Assembly (NCBI GenBank): GCA_021847245.1
Contig: JAJZUC010000007.1
Coordinates: forward strand, 1 to 64,000
Reading direction: 5' to 3'
Origin: Deltaproteobacteria bacterium
GTDB taxonomy: Bacteria; Desulfobacterota; Desulfuromonadia; Geobacterales; Geobacteraceae
Length of the DNA: 64,000 bases
In this document: in pieces, positions 47,744 through 56,163 of the stretch
Layout of the letters: every line of letters begins with the position of its first letter
How positions within the stretch are numbered: the first letter of the stretch is position 1
The notes under the pieces: model-generated
Told to the model about the DNA's origin: nothing
Seen by the model: the letters and a program-made list of their open reading frames with translations, nothing else
Database searches by the model: none
Made by a program: the position numbers and the translations under genes

Positions 47744-47941
47744 TGTCTCGCCGGCTGCCAGCGCTGGATGCCCGTTTCTCTTAAATCTATCGGCTAATCA
47801 CGGCTCAGTCAATCCTGTTAATATGCCGCCTGAACAATTTGCGGAAGCGGCGACAATGGGATGTGGAAAAAGGGTGTGTCGGCAAATTGACTAAAAGGGG
47901 GCTTTTTTGTAAATTTTATTCTGCCGGGTGTCATTTTTTCC

Positions 47942-47969
47942 TAAAGATATTTCCGGCTCATGACGATAT
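47942..47969 (+). promoter_or_regulatory. candidate sigma-28 promoter of flgM
   Basis: TAAAGATA (47942-47949) and GACGATAT (47962-47969) are 12 bases apart; the sigma-28 consensus is TAAAGTTT-N11-GCCGATAA. It lies about 35 bases before the flgM start. Confidence 0.5.
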
Positions 47970-48005
47970 AGTGTATAAAAGAAAAAAGGACGGAGGCTCA
48001 ACGGC

Positions 48006-48320
48006 ATGAGCGCCATGAAAATCGATGAAAATCTTCCCGTAACTACGGTAAGCACGGTCAAGGGTGAAGCCGCTTCGGAGTTGTCGGAGATGCGCAGGCT
48101 CGGTCCCGGCACCGGCAAAGGGGAAGGGGATACCGTCGAGCTCTCCCGGAGCGCCGAACGCCTGGCGAAGGCGAGCAGGGCCTTGCAGAACATCCCCGAC
48201 ATTCGCGCGGACCGCGTGGAGGAGCTGAAAGCGCGCCTCTCGTCGGGAGAGTACAGTGTAAAGGCCAGCGACGTGGCCGAGAAGATGCTGATGCAGCTGA
48301 AAAGAGGGGGGGCGGCTTAA
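48006..48320 (+). CDS. flgM: anti-sigma-28 factor FlgM
   Basis: This 104-residue protein matches FlgM: a flexible N-terminal half and a C-terminal sigma-binding part, RADRVEELKARLSSGEYSVKASDVAEKML. FlgM holds sigma-28 (FliA) inactive until the flagellar hook is complete and FlgM is exported. The ATG at 48006 is followed by a second ATG; GGAGG lies upstream. A candidate sigma-28 promoter precedes it, which would give the usual feedback. No other flagellar genes are in the window. A small terminator follows. Confidence 0.9.
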   Translation: MSAMKIDENLPVTTVSTVKGEAASELSEMRRLGPGTGKGEGDTVELSRSAERLAKASRALQNIPDIRADRVEELKARLSSGEYSVKASDVAEKMLMQLKRGGAA

Positions 48321-48350
48321 GTTCCCGCCATCCTTCGGTCGTGACAATGG

Positions 48351-48374
48351 GAGCCCGCCTCGTGCGGGCTTTCT
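48351..48374 (+). terminator. terminator after flgM
   Basis: AGCCCGC and GCGGGCT form a 7-bp stem with loop CTCGT, followed by TTCTTG. Confidence 0.6.
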
Positions 48375-48392
48375 TGTGGAGTAATTTTTCCC

Positions 48393-49703
48393 GTGAAGTG
48401 CATGGAGTCAGCCATAGGGACGTTGCTTGCCGGCCAGGGACTGCGTCTGGTTCGCGAGCTGTCGCTTGCCTTCGGCGTTAAGGCGTACGTAGTGGGGGGG
48501 TGTCTCCGCGACCTCCTTCTCGGCAGGAAAGGCAACGACGTTGATATTGCGCTGGCGGGCGCGTGGCGTGAGCTCCCCTCCATGTTCGCCGAGCGATCGG
48601 GCGGAACCTTCTTCTGGCTCGACGAAGAACGCGGCCATTCGCGGGTTGTTATCCGCAACGCCGCGCAGCATGCAACCGTCGACTTCGCTCCCCTCCGGGG
48701 GGAAAGTATCGCCGAGGATCTGGCCCTTCGCGATTTCACCATCAACGCCCTGGCCGTTCCCCTCACGGAGGAGGATCGTCTCATTGACCCCTTTGGCGGG
48801 CTTGAGGATATCCGCCAAAAGCTTATCAGAACGTCTGCCCCGACAGCCTTTCGCGACGACCCCCTTCGTCTGGTGCGCGCCTTCCGTTTCGCCACGGTGC
48901 TTGGTTTCCGGATCGAAGAGGCTACCCTGTCGCTTGTCCCCGGGCATGCTCCGCTCTTGTCACAGATTGCCGGCGAGCGCATCCGGGATGAGTTCTTCCA
49001 GATCCTCCAGGCCCCGGACGCTGCCGGCTCGATGAGGAAGATGGCGGAAACCGGCCTTCTTCCCCGGATACTGCCGCATCGGGCCGGAGAGGAGACGTTC
49101 GCTGCCGTTGCGCAGGTCGAGAAGCTCTGTGAAGCCCCGGAGACCCTGACTGGTGAACACCGTTGTGATCACCTCGTGGCACGCCTTCAGGAAGAGATGC
49201 AGTCCGGTATCACGGTTAGTGTGCTACTGAAACTCGCGGCGTTTCTGTTTCCTAGCGGTATTTCGCACCACGAAGCCGGCAAACGGCTGAAGCTCGGAAA
49301 TGCGGCACAAAAACTTCTCGGCGCCTATTGCCGTATTGGGTCGCCGGCGCTCAGGGGCCGGCGGCACGAACTCTCTCCCGGCGCGATGTACCGCTTTTTC
49401 AATGGCCACGAACCTGCCGGCATCGAGTTGCCGCTCCTTGGGCTTGCCCTCAGGCTCACCGCAAAGAACGAAAGCCGTGAACTCACCGAATACTATCTCA
49501 CGACGTATCTGCCCCGGACCCGCGAACTCATCCTTTCCGGCGACGACATCATGGCGCTCCTCGGCATCCCCCAGGGGCAACTTGTTGGCAAAGCAGTGAG
49601 CCTCCTCCGCGAGGCCCAGGCGACCGGACTCGTCCAAACCCATGATGAAGCGGCGGCATACCTGAGGAAAAAACTGTTGACAACCGACGAGCCGTTGCGC
49701 TAA
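48393..49703 (+). CDS. CCA-adding / poly(A) polymerase-type nucleotidyltransferase
   Basis: This 436-residue class II nucleotidyltransferase has the catalytic motif GGCLRDLLLGRKGNDVDIAL near the N-terminus (DxD). The motif LALRDFTINALAV follows, then the neck motif DDPLRLVRAFRFATVLGF. The C-terminal helical region shows HD-like traces only. It either adds or repairs CCA at tRNA 3' ends or polyadenylates RNA; in Geobacter-type bacteria these activities are split among several paralogues, so I leave the exact role open. The GTG at 48393 has GGAG 11 bases upstream; the ATG at 48402 is an alternative. A tRNA gene follows 18 bases later. Confidence 0.85.
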   Translation: MKCMESAIGTLLAGQGLRLVRELSLAFGVKAYVVGGCLRDLLLGRKGNDVDIALAGAWRELPSMFAERSGGTFFWLDEERGHSRVVIRNAAQHATVDFAPLRGESIAEDLALRDFTINALAVPLTEEDRLIDPFGGLEDIRQKLIRTSAPTAFRDDPLRLVRAFRFATVLGFRIEEATLSLVPGHAPLLSQIAGERIRDEFFQILQAPDAAGSMRKMAETGLLPRILPHRAGEETFAAVAQVEKLCEAPETLTGEHRCDHLVARLQEEMQSGITVSVLLKLAAFLFPSGISHHEAGKRLKLGNAAQKLLGAYCRIGSPALRGRRHELSPGAMYRFFNGHEPAGIELPLLGLALRLTAKNESRELTEYYLTTYLPRTRELILSGDDIMALLGIPQGQLVGKAVSLLREAQATGLVQTHDEAAAYLRKKLLTTDEPLR

Positions 49704-49721
49704 AAATTGAGTCTCATTTGA

Positions 49722-49796
<75 letters not shown>

Positions 49797-49804
49797 TAAA
49801 AATC

Positions 49805-49839
49805 AAGGACTTAGCCGACAGGGTTAAGTCCTTTTTTCT
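49805..49839 (+). terminator. Rho-independent terminator after tRNA-Gly
   Basis: AAGGACTTA and TAAGTCCTT form a 9-bp stem with an 11-base loop, followed by TTTTCTT. Confidence 0.8.
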
Positions 49840-49854
49840 TACCTTGGTGACTAT

Positions 49855-49878
49855 TGCATCCGTTTTTGCATCCGTTTG
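49855..49878. repeat. 12-bp tandem direct repeat next to the tRNA, possible relic of an attachment region
   Basis: TGCATCCGTTTT is followed at once by TGCATCCGTTTG. The 49797-50008 stretch has no convincing gene; it holds the tRNA terminator, this repeat and then AT-richer sequence. No integrase gene is visible in the window. Confidence 0.4.
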
Positions 49879-50008
49879 GAGCAAGAAACTTCCAGAAAAA
49901 AGGTGTGCCATCCTGAATAAATTTGAAACCCTGAATCCCCCCAGAGAATTGCCTAGAATTCAAAACTCTCACGCTTGAACGGCCCTGTTCATCGAGTAGA
50001 CGATTGAA

Positions 50009-50037
50009 TTGACAAACATGGTCTATTCGGTTAAAAT
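50009..50037 (+). promoter_or_regulatory. sigma-70 promoter ahead of the fluoride riboswitch
   Basis: TTGACA (50009-50014) and TAAAAT (50032-50037) are 17 bases apart. Transcription would begin near 50044, a few bases before the aptamer. Confidence 0.8.
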
Positions 50038-50051
50038 TCATATCAAATTTT

Positions 50052-50106
50052 ACGGCGATGGAGTTCGCCACTAACCGCTTCTTCAAGAAGCTAATGACTC
50101 CTACCT
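50052..50106 (+). promoter_or_regulatory. fluoride riboswitch aptamer (crcB motif)
   Basis: The sequence has every block of the crcB RNA motif. A first hairpin GGCG-ATGGAGTT-CGCC (50054-50069) is followed by the joining ACTAACC, a second hairpin GCTTC-TTCAA-GAAGC (50077-50091) and TAATGACTCCTACC. The loop GGAGT (50060-50064) can pair with ACTCC (50097-50101) as the pseudoknot that closes the fluoride and Mg2+ site. It lies between a strong promoter and an intrinsic terminator, upstream of the antiporter gene. Fluoride binding should favour the pseudoknot and let transcription continue. Recognition is by consensus; no covariance search was run. Confidence 0.92.
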
Positions 50107-50135
50107 TGCAATGCGAGGTAGGAGTTTTTGTTTTT
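50097..50135 (+). terminator. riboswitch expression platform, intrinsic terminator
   Basis: ACTCCTACCT (50097-50106) and AGGTAGGAGT (50116-50125) form a perfect 10-bp stem, extendable at the loop, followed by TTTTGTTTTT. Its left arm uses the same ACTCC that the aptamer needs for the pseudoknot, so the two structures exclude each other. The antiporter ribosome binding site (GGAGG) lies after the T-tract. Confidence 0.92.
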
Positions 50136-50146
50136 GGAGGTTCCAC

Positions 50147-51316
50147 ATGCAAGAAGTCTGGGGACAGGCGGCGTTGTGGCTTGGATTGGCGCTGATTGCA
50201 ACGCTCATCTCGATCTGGTTGCGAGTCGCGACAGCGTTATCGGAAATAATAGTAGGCACCGTGGCGCAGCTGGTTATTGGCGCCTTGATCGGCTCAACCC
50301 TGGGGGCTGATCAGCCGTGGATCAAGTTTCTATCGGGTACCGGCGCTATTGTCCTTACCTTCCTTGCGGGCACGGAGCTTGATCCAACTGTTTTTCGCGC
50401 CAAATGGAAAGAGGCCGTTGCCATTGGCTTCATATCTTTTTTAGCCCCATTCCTTGGCTGTACAGCCATCGGCTATTATCTGCTGGATTGGACGCCGAAA
50501 GCCAGTTGGCTGGCCGGCGTGGCCATGTCAACAACGTCTGTGGCCGTTGTCTATGCGGTCATGCTTGAACTTGGTCTGAACCGTACGGATTTCGGCAAGG
50601 CAGTACTGGCGGCATGTTTCGTTACCGATTTGGGGACAGTTATCGCCTTGGGGGCGATTTTTGCTCCATTTACCATGCGAACCGCTACATTCGTTGGGGT
50701 GGCGCTCCCCTTTTTCTTAATCCTCCCGTATTTAACCCCCTGGTTCTTCAAGCGCTATGGCGGCAGGCCGTCTGAACTGGAAACAAAATATCTTCTCCTG
50801 ATCCTGTTCGGTCTTGGTTCGTTGGCCGTTTGGGCCGAGAGTGAAGCTGTGTTGCCCGCCTATTTGGTAGGAATGGTCCTTGCGGGAACCGTGGGGAAAG
50901 ACCATCAACTCATCCGTCGATTGCGAACCCTTACCTTCGGCCTGCTCACTCCGTTCTATTTCATCAGGGCCGGCTCCTACGTCTCCATTCCGGCTCTGCT
51001 AAGTGCGCCGATTCCGCTGCTGGCAATGTTTTTAGGCAAGATGATTACCAAAATCGTTGGCGTCTACCCTGCCACCAAAGCTTACAAGTACGCGCAGAAG
51101 GAAGGGATCTACACGACGCTGCTTATGTCCACCGGTTTGACGTTCGGTTCCATCTCGGCATTGTTCGGTCTCAGCCATGGGGTCATTGACCAGACCCAGT
51201 ATTCCGTGATGATTGCGGCTGTCATCGCCAGTGCGGTTGTGCCGACCATCATTGCCAACGCTTTTTTCATCCCCAGGTACCTGCTCCCAAAGCGTGAATC
51301 GGAACCGACTGAATAG
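50147..51316 (+). CDS. cation:proton antiporter (CPA2-type), fluoride-riboswitch controlled
   Basis: This 389-residue membrane protein has about 12 hydrophobic helices. Features of CPA2-type Na+/H+ exchangers are visible: FLAGTELDPTVFRAKWKEA early, the core CFVTDLGTVIALG with the ion-binding Asp, and FYFIRAGSYVSI late. Antiporters of this kind are a known class downstream of fluoride riboswitches and are thought to relieve fluoride or the proton load brought in by HF; the transported ion is inferred. The ATG at 50147 follows GGAGG. It is the first gene behind the riboswitch; uspA follows 32 bases later. Confidence 0.9.
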   Translation: MQEVWGQAALWLGLALIATLISIWLRVATALSEIIVGTVAQLVIGALIGSTLGADQPWIKFLSGTGAIVLTFLAGTELDPTVFRAKWKEAVAIGFISFLAPFLGCTAIGYYLLDWTPKASWLAGVAMSTTSVAVVYAVMLELGLNRTDFGKAVLAACFVTDLGTVIALGAIFAPFTMRTATFVGVALPFFLILPYLTPWFFKRYGGRPSELETKYLLLILFGLGSLAVWAESEAVLPAYLVGMVLAGTVGKDHQLIRRLRTLTFGLLTPFYFIRAGSYVSIPALLSAPIPLLAMFLGKMITKIVGVYPATKAYKYAQKEGIYTTLLMSTGLTFGSISALFGLSHGVIDQTQYSVMIAAVIASAVVPTIIANAFFIPRYLLPKRESEPTE

Positions 51317-51348
51317 AATGAAGACTACACCTGGTAAAGGGAGGCACT

Positions 51349-51780
51349 ATGTTGCCAACAAAAAAATTGCTCGTGGCATTCGACGGTTCACCCAGTTCTT
51401 ACAAGGCCTTTGACTTCGCCCTGGATTTATCAACCGCCTGTCAAGGGACAACTCATGAGATTTTCCTGGTGGCAGTGGTCCAACCGCCTGAGCCTGCTGA
51501 CATTGTGGAAATGGATGCGGTCATAGAGGCCGGAACGGAACACTATGAAAAGCTCTTTGGTGAGTTGAGAGAAAAAGCCAAGTCAAGTTCCGTTACCCTT
51601 ACCACGGAAATACTAATCGGACATCCTGCCGACCAAATTGTCCATTTTGCAGCTGAAAAGGAGTGCGACATGGTGCTCATGGGGCAGCGGGGCAAATCGA
51701 GAGTTGAACAATGGCTATTGGGCTCTGTTTCGAAACGAGTGGCTTCCTATTCCCACTGCTCAGTCGTAATTGTAAAATAA
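51349..51780 (+). CDS. universal stress protein UspA family
   Basis: This 143-residue single-domain protein has the UspA fold, starting KKLLVAFDGSPSSYKAFDFA. The ATP-binding motif GQRGKSRVEQWLLGSVS (G-x2-G-x9-GS) is followed by the closing strand HCSVVIVK. UspA proteins protect cells under stress; some bind ATP. UspA genes are among the known companions of fluoride riboswitches. GGGAGG lies 5-6 bases before the ATG. It sits between the antiporter and the PAP2 phosphatase on the same strand. Confidence 0.9.
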   Translation: MLPTKKLLVAFDGSPSSYKAFDFALDLSTACQGTTHEIFLVAVVQPPEPADIVEMDAVIEAGTEHYEKLFGELREKAKSSSVTLTTEILIGHPADQIVHFAAEKECDMVLMGQRGKSRVEQWLLGSVSKRVASYSHCSVVIVK

Positions 51781-51849
51781 GATCCCAAACACCGTACTTG
51801 CCGGGCTTGAATGCGCCTGAGTACTTGAATGTGCAATGAAAGGATTTAT

Positions 51850-52656
51850 ATGCGCCATCTAGCCGCCATTGTCTGCTCACTAATTATTTGCGTCACTTCA
51901 TCTTATGCAGATGACAATATCTTCAACAGCTCACAGGCCCTCAAAACAGAGGTGATTCGTCTGGGTGATGAAGCCTTGGAGGTTGTGAAAACCCCACTTG
52001 ACACGCAAGGGTATGGCCTGCTCGGCACTTTGGCTGTAACCGGTGCGGTTGGTCTCACGTACATCTTCGATGATGATATCCGCAACAAGCTGCAAGCGAA
52101 CAAGAGCAAGGGGGTAGACAAGGCAACCGATGCCGGCAACCTGCTCGGTGATCCTTTTATTCATATCGGTATAGCCGCTGCCGTTTACGGCGGCGGAATT
52201 CTCGCGGATTCACCACGCTGGAAAGAAACCGGTGAGATGCTTGGTGAGGCCATAATATTGGCTGATGCGACAACTTTTGTTCTGAAGGAATCAATCGGCA
52301 GAGCGCGGCCTTTTGTCAGCGGTGACAAGGGTAGTTTTCGGCCGGGGCAATTCAAATCGGACTACGATTCCCTCCCATCCATGCACACTTCCAGCTCCTT
52401 TGCTATGGCTTCGGTACTGGCTTCGACGTCCGAGAGCATGACGACCAAAGCTCTTTATTACACAGCCGCTACTTTCGTGGGATTTTCACGCATCTACCAG
52501 GATAAACACTGGGCAAGCGATGTGATTTTGAGTGCCGCCATCGGAGAACTATGCGGCAGAGTGGTTACCAATCAGCATGCCGTGAAAAGTAGGGTTGCGA
52601 TTGCCCCTATGGTATCCGGCAATTCGGCGGGATTGGCGCTGCTTGGAAGATGGTGA
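51850..52656 (+). CDS. periplasmic PAP2-family phosphatase
   Basis: This 268-residue protein has a signal peptide ([16 protein letters not shown]) and the three PAP2 motifs: [19 protein letters not shown] (in place of PSGH) and [13 protein letters not shown]. These give the acid-phosphatase active site with Arg, His and Asp. It may act on lipid phosphates or on soluble phosphate esters in the periplasm. It has only weak hydrophobic helices, so it may be soluble or peripheral. The ATG at 51850 follows AAAGGA; the upstream ATG-like starts lack this. It is part of the same-strand fluoride block. Confidence 0.85.
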   Translation: MRHLAAIVCSLIICVTSSYADDNIFNSSQALKTEVIRLGDEALEVVKTPLDTQGYGLLGTLAVTGAVGLTYIFDDDIRNKLQANKSKGVDKATDAGNLLGDPFIHIGIAAAVYGGGILADSPRWKETGEMLGEAIILADATTFVLKESIGRARPFVSGDKGSFRPGQFKSDYDSLPSMHTSSSFAMASVLASTSESMTTKALYYTAATFVGFSRIYQDKHWASDVILSAAIGELCGRVVTNQHAVKSRVAIAPMVSGNSAGLALLGRW

Positions 52657-52727
52657 GGAAAAAGATTGTCGAATATGAACAGAGCAGGCCATTGGTGTCT
52701 ACTGTAACGCTATTTTCTGGAGGAACC

Positions 52728-54386
52728 ATGCGCAGTGATCTTATTAAAAAGGGTCTTGAACGAACACCGCACCGGGCATTGATAAAAGGGACCGGTGTGC
52801 CCGACAGTGCAATGAATAAGCCGTTTATCGGCGTGGCTACCAGCTTCACCGACCTGATTCCCGGCCATGTGGGGATGCGTGATCTTGAAAGATTCATTGA
52901 GAAGGGGGTTCATTCCGGTGGTGGTTACGCCTTCTTTTTCGGCATTCCCGGCATCTGCGACGGCATCGCCATGGGGCATAAAGGAATGCATTATTCCCTG
53001 GCCAGCCGCGAACTGATTGCCGACATGGTGGAATCGGTGGCGGAGGCGCATCGGTTGGATGGTCTAGTGCTGTTAACCAACTGCGACAAAATCACGCCCG
53101 GTATGCTGATGGCTGCGGCCCGGCTCGATATCCCCTGCATTGTGGTCACTGCCGGCCCGATGCTTGCCGGTCGAGGTGCGTCAGGACGACGCTATTCCTT
53201 CGTCACTGACACCTTTGAGGCCATGGCCCGTTACAAGGCAGGTGTGATCGACGATCAGCAGTTGAAAGTCTGCGAAGACAATGCCTGTCCGGGTATGGGT
53301 TCATGTCAGGGGCTGTTTACCGCTAACACAATGGCGATTCTCACCGAAGCTTTGGGCATGAGTCTGCCCCGTTGCGGTACCGCCCTTGCCGTATCGGCTC
53401 TGAAGCGCAGGATTGCCTTTGCTTCGGGAGAAAAGATTGTCGATCTGGTGAAAAACAACGTGACACCACGTCAAATCATGACCCGCGCAGCTTTTGAGAA
53501 CGCGATTCGGGTCGATCTGGCTCTCGGTGGTTCCAGTAATACGGTTCTCCATCTCCTGTCCATCGCCCGTGATGCAGGGGTGGAACTCCCTCTTGAGACC
53601 TTCGACCAACTGGCCAAGGAGACCCCGCAGCTTTCTTCGATGAATCCGGCAGGAGAGCATTTCATGGAGGATCTGGATGCAGCCGGCGGGGTGTTTGGCG
53701 TATTCAAGCAACTCGGGGCCAAAATCAAGGACAACCCGACCGTCATGGGACTCTCTTCATTGCAGTTGGCTGCAAGCGTCGAAAATATTGACGAAGGGGT
53801 GATCCGCCCCTTGAGCAACCCGATAAAGCCGGAGGGGGGCATTGCGGTGCTGTTCGGCAATATCGCCCCGCAAGGTGCCGTGGTCAAGCAGTCCGGCGTC
53901 TCGGCAGTCATGATGCAGTTTGAAGGAGTCGCCCGCTGCTTCGATTCCGAAGAGATGGCCATGGCCGCCATTATGGAAGGCCGGATCAAAGCCGGGGACG
54001 TGGTGGTTATTCGCTACGAAGGCCCCAAGGGAGGTCCAGGCATGCGGGAAATGCTCGCTCCCACGTCTGCCATTATGGGGATGGGACTCGGCGATTCTGT
54101 TGCTCTTCTCACAGATGGGCGCTTTTCCGGGGGTACTCATGGCCCCTGCATCGGGCACATCTCTCCTGAAGCCGCCGAAGGCGGGCCAATAGCCTTGATT
54201 GAAGACGGCGACTGCATCCGGTTGGATATTCCCAATCGCAAACTCGATCTGCTGGTGGATGATGCCACTGTGTCTCAGCGGCGGAATGCCTGGACAGCAC
54301 CGGAACCGAAAATCAAGAAGGGGTGGTTGTCCCGTTATGCGAAGCTGGTTACTTCAGCTCATACCGGCGCAATCATGGCTGACTAA
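52728..54386 (+). CDS. ilvD: dihydroxy-acid dehydratase
   Basis: This 552-residue enzyme makes the 2-keto acids of valine, leucine and isoleucine. The Fe-S and Mg2+ site is visible in [11 protein letters not shown] and [16 protein letters not shown]. The conserved [20 protein letters not shown] and [13 protein letters not shown] close the active site. The early segment [12 protein letters not shown] lacks the Cys of the 2Fe-2S-type enzymes and looks like the oxygen-sensitive 4Fe-4S type. The ATG at 52728 follows GGAGG; the longer frame overlaps the phosphatase gene. It requires Mg2+ as well as a cluster. Geobacter normally has its own ilvD elsewhere, so this is probably an extra copy, which I cannot verify. 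Confidence 0.95.
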   Translation: MRSDLIKKGLERTPHRALIKGTGVPDSAMNKPFIGVATSFTDLIPGHVGMRDLERFIEKGVHSGGGYAFFFGIPGICDGIAMGHKGMHYSLASRELIADMVESVAEAHRLDGLVLLTNCDKITPGMLMAAARLDIPCIVVTAGPMLAGRGASGRRYSFVTDTFEAMARYKAGVIDDQQLKVCEDNACPGMGSCQGLFTANTMAILTEALGMSLPRCGTALAVSALKRRIAFASGEKIVDLVKNNVTPRQIMTRAAFENAIRVDLALGGSSNTVLHLLSIARDAGVELPLETFDQLAKETPQLSSMNPAGEHFMEDLDAAGGVFGVFKQLGAKIKDNPTVMGLSSLQLAASVENIDEGVIRPLSNPIKPEGGIAVLFGNIAPQGAVVKQSGVSAVMMQFEGVARCFDSEEMAMAAIMEGRIKAGDVVVIRYEGPKGGPGMREMLAPTSAIMGMGLGDSVALLTDGRFSGGTHGPCIGHISPEAAEGGPIALIEDGDCIRLDIPNRKLDLLVDDATVSQRRNAWTAPEPKIKKGWLSRYAKLVTSAHTGAIMAD

Positions 54387-54450
54387 TTCCCTCAACTATA
54401 AGAACGAATATGGCACATCGCCGTATATACACTCAATAAAGGAGTAACTG

Positions 54451-55863
54451 ATGACCCCGAAGCAAGTTTTAGAATTCGCTAAAGAAAACGATGTACAGAT
54501 GGTTGATTTCAAATTCATGGACTTTGTCGGTATCTGGCAGCATTTTTCCGTACCGATGAGCGAGTTCGGTGAGGACACCTTTGAAGAAGGAGTGGGCTTT
54601 GATGGTTCTTCCATTCGTGGCTGGGCCCCCATTCATGCTTCTGACATGATCATTCTCCCCGATCCAACAACCGCCAAAATCGACCCCTTTGTCGTAGTGC
54701 CAACCCTATCGCTGATTTGTAACATCTTTGATCCGATCACCAAGGAAGGCTACAGCCGCGACCCGCGCAATATTGCTCTTAAAGCGGAGTCCTACCTCAA
54801 GTCCACCGGCATTGGCGACACGGCTTTCTTCGGCCCGGAAGCAGAATTCTTCATTTTTGACGATGTGCGTTACGACTCCAGCTCGAATCAGTCGTTTTAT
54901 GCAGTAGATTCTTCTGAGGGCGCCTGGAATACTGGCCGCGAAGAGTTCCCCAACCTTGGCTACAAGCCACGCCACAAGGAAGGCTACTTCCCGGTTTCCC
55001 CGACCGATTCCCAGAACGATCTGCGCAACGAGATGGTCCTGGAACTCCAGAAAGTCGGCATCCGCGTGGAGTGCCAGCACCACGAAGTCGCTACTGGCGG
55101 CCAGGCCGAGATCGATATGCGCTTCTCCTCGCTGGTAGATATGGCTGACCAGTTGCAGTGGTTCAAATACATCATCAAAAACGTGGCAAACCGTAACGGC
55201 AAGACTGTCACCTTTATGCCCAAGCCGCTCTATGGCGATAACGGTTCAGGGATGCACTGCCACCAGTCGATCTGGAAAGACGGGTCCAACCTCTTTGCCG
55301 GCGACAAATACGGCGGACTTTCCCAGATGGCGCTCTGGTATATCGGCGGTATCATCAAGCACGCCAAGGCTCTCTGCGCCTTCACCAACCCGACCACCAA
55401 CTCCTATAAGCGTCTGGTGCCGGGCTTCGAGGCTCCGGTCAACATGGCCTACTCGGCCCGTAACCGTTCGGCCTCTCTGCGCATTCCCATGTTTTCAAGC
55501 AACCCCAAGGCCAAGCGCATTGAGTACCGTACGCCCGATCCCTCCTGTAACGGCTACCTGGCCTTCGCTGCCATGCTGATGGCCGGACTGGACGGCATCG
55601 AGAACAAGATAGATCCGGGCCAGCCGCTGGACAAGGATATCTACGGACTTTCTCCGGAAGAACTCAAGGATATCCCGTCCGCACCGGGCAGCCTGGAAGA
55701 GGCTCTAAAGGCACTCGAAGCGGATCATGACTTCTTGCTCAAGGGTGATGTATTCACTCCTGACGTTATCGAGAAGTGGGTTGAGTACAAAACCGAGGCA
55801 GAAGTCAATCCAGTACGCATGCGACCGGTGCCGCTGGAATTTGAACTGTATTTCGATATTTAA
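54451..55863 (+). CDS. glnA: glutamine synthetase, type I
   Basis: This 470-residue enzyme joins ammonia to glutamate using ATP and Mg2+/Mn2+. Type I signatures are present: [22 protein letters not shown], the metal site [28 protein letters not shown]-like [13 protein letters not shown], and the ATP region [17 protein letters not shown]. Tyr398 in DIYGLSPEE corresponds to the adenylylation site, so it is probably regulated by GlnE-type modification. AAAGGAG precedes the ATG. It sits inside the fluoride block rather than next to nitrogen genes such as glnB, which suggests an extra or relocated copy. An imperfect 14-bp hairpin follows the stop. Confidence 0.95.
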   Translation: MTPKQVLEFAKENDVQMVDFKFMDFVGIWQHFSVPMSEFGEDTFEEGVGFDGSSIRGWAPIHASDMIILPDPTTAKIDPFVVVPTLSLICNIFDPITKEGYSRDPRNIALKAESYLKSTGIGDTAFFGPEAEFFIFDDVRYDSSSNQSFYAVDSSEGAWNTGREEFPNLGYKPRHKEGYFPVSPTDSQNDLRNEMVLELQKVGIRVECQHHEVATGGQAEIDMRFSSLVDMADQLQWFKYIIKNVANRNGKTVTFMPKPLYGDNGSGMHCHQSIWKDGSNLFAGDKYGGLSQMALWYIGGIIKHAKALCAFTNPTTNSYKRLVPGFEAPVNMAYSARNRSASLRIPMFSSNPKAKRIEYRTPDPSCNGYLAFAAMLMAGLDGIENKIDPGQPLDKDIYGLSPEELKDIPSAPGSLEEALKALEADHDFLLKGDVFTPDVIEKWVEYKTEAEVNPVRMRPVPLEFELYFDI

Positions 55864-55879
55864 TTGCGTATCAGAGATG

Positions 55880-55909
55880 CAGTCAGGCGAGAGCCCTCTC
55901 GTCTGGCTG
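55880..55909 (+). terminator. hairpin between glnA and the SAP-type gene
   Basis: CAGTCAGGCGAGAG and CTCTCGTCTGGCTG pair over 14 bp (two G-U pairs) around a two-base loop that would open in practice. No T-tract follows, so it may lower rather than stop transcription. Confidence 0.4.
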
Positions 55910-55983
55910 TATCTCTCTGACAGGTTGTTCTGCAGATTCCGGCACGGGGATAACCATCGACCAAATGAAGAAGGAGAAACGCC

Positions 55984-56163
55984 ATGAAATCCGAGCAAAT
56001 TAAAGAGATCGCAATTGCTAGGGGAATCAAAGCCGGAAAAATGAAAAAAGGTGAGCTCATCCGGGCTATCCAGTCTGAAGAGGGCAATGTTCCGTGCTTC
56101 GGAACCGGCAAAAGCAACGAATGCGAGCAAACAACCTGCCTGTGGCGGGAAGACTGTGAATAA
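55984..56163 (+). CDS. small SAP-motif protein
   Basis: This 59-residue protein is MKSEQIKEIAIARGIKAGK, then MKKGELIRAIQSEEGNVPCF, ending in GTGKSNECEQTTCLWREDCE. The first 35 residues fit the two-helix SAP motif (IKEIAIARGIKAGKMKKGELIRAI), which binds DNA or RNA or a partner. The tail has four cysteines in the spacing PCF, ECEQTTC, DC, so it may bind a metal. AAGGAG lies 6-7 bases before the ATG. It overlaps the start of the dynamin-like gene by 8 bases, so the two are translationally coupled. Confidence 0.82.
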   Translation: MKSEQIKEIAIARGIKAGKMKKGELIRAIQSEEGNVPCFGTGKSNECEQTTCLWREDCE

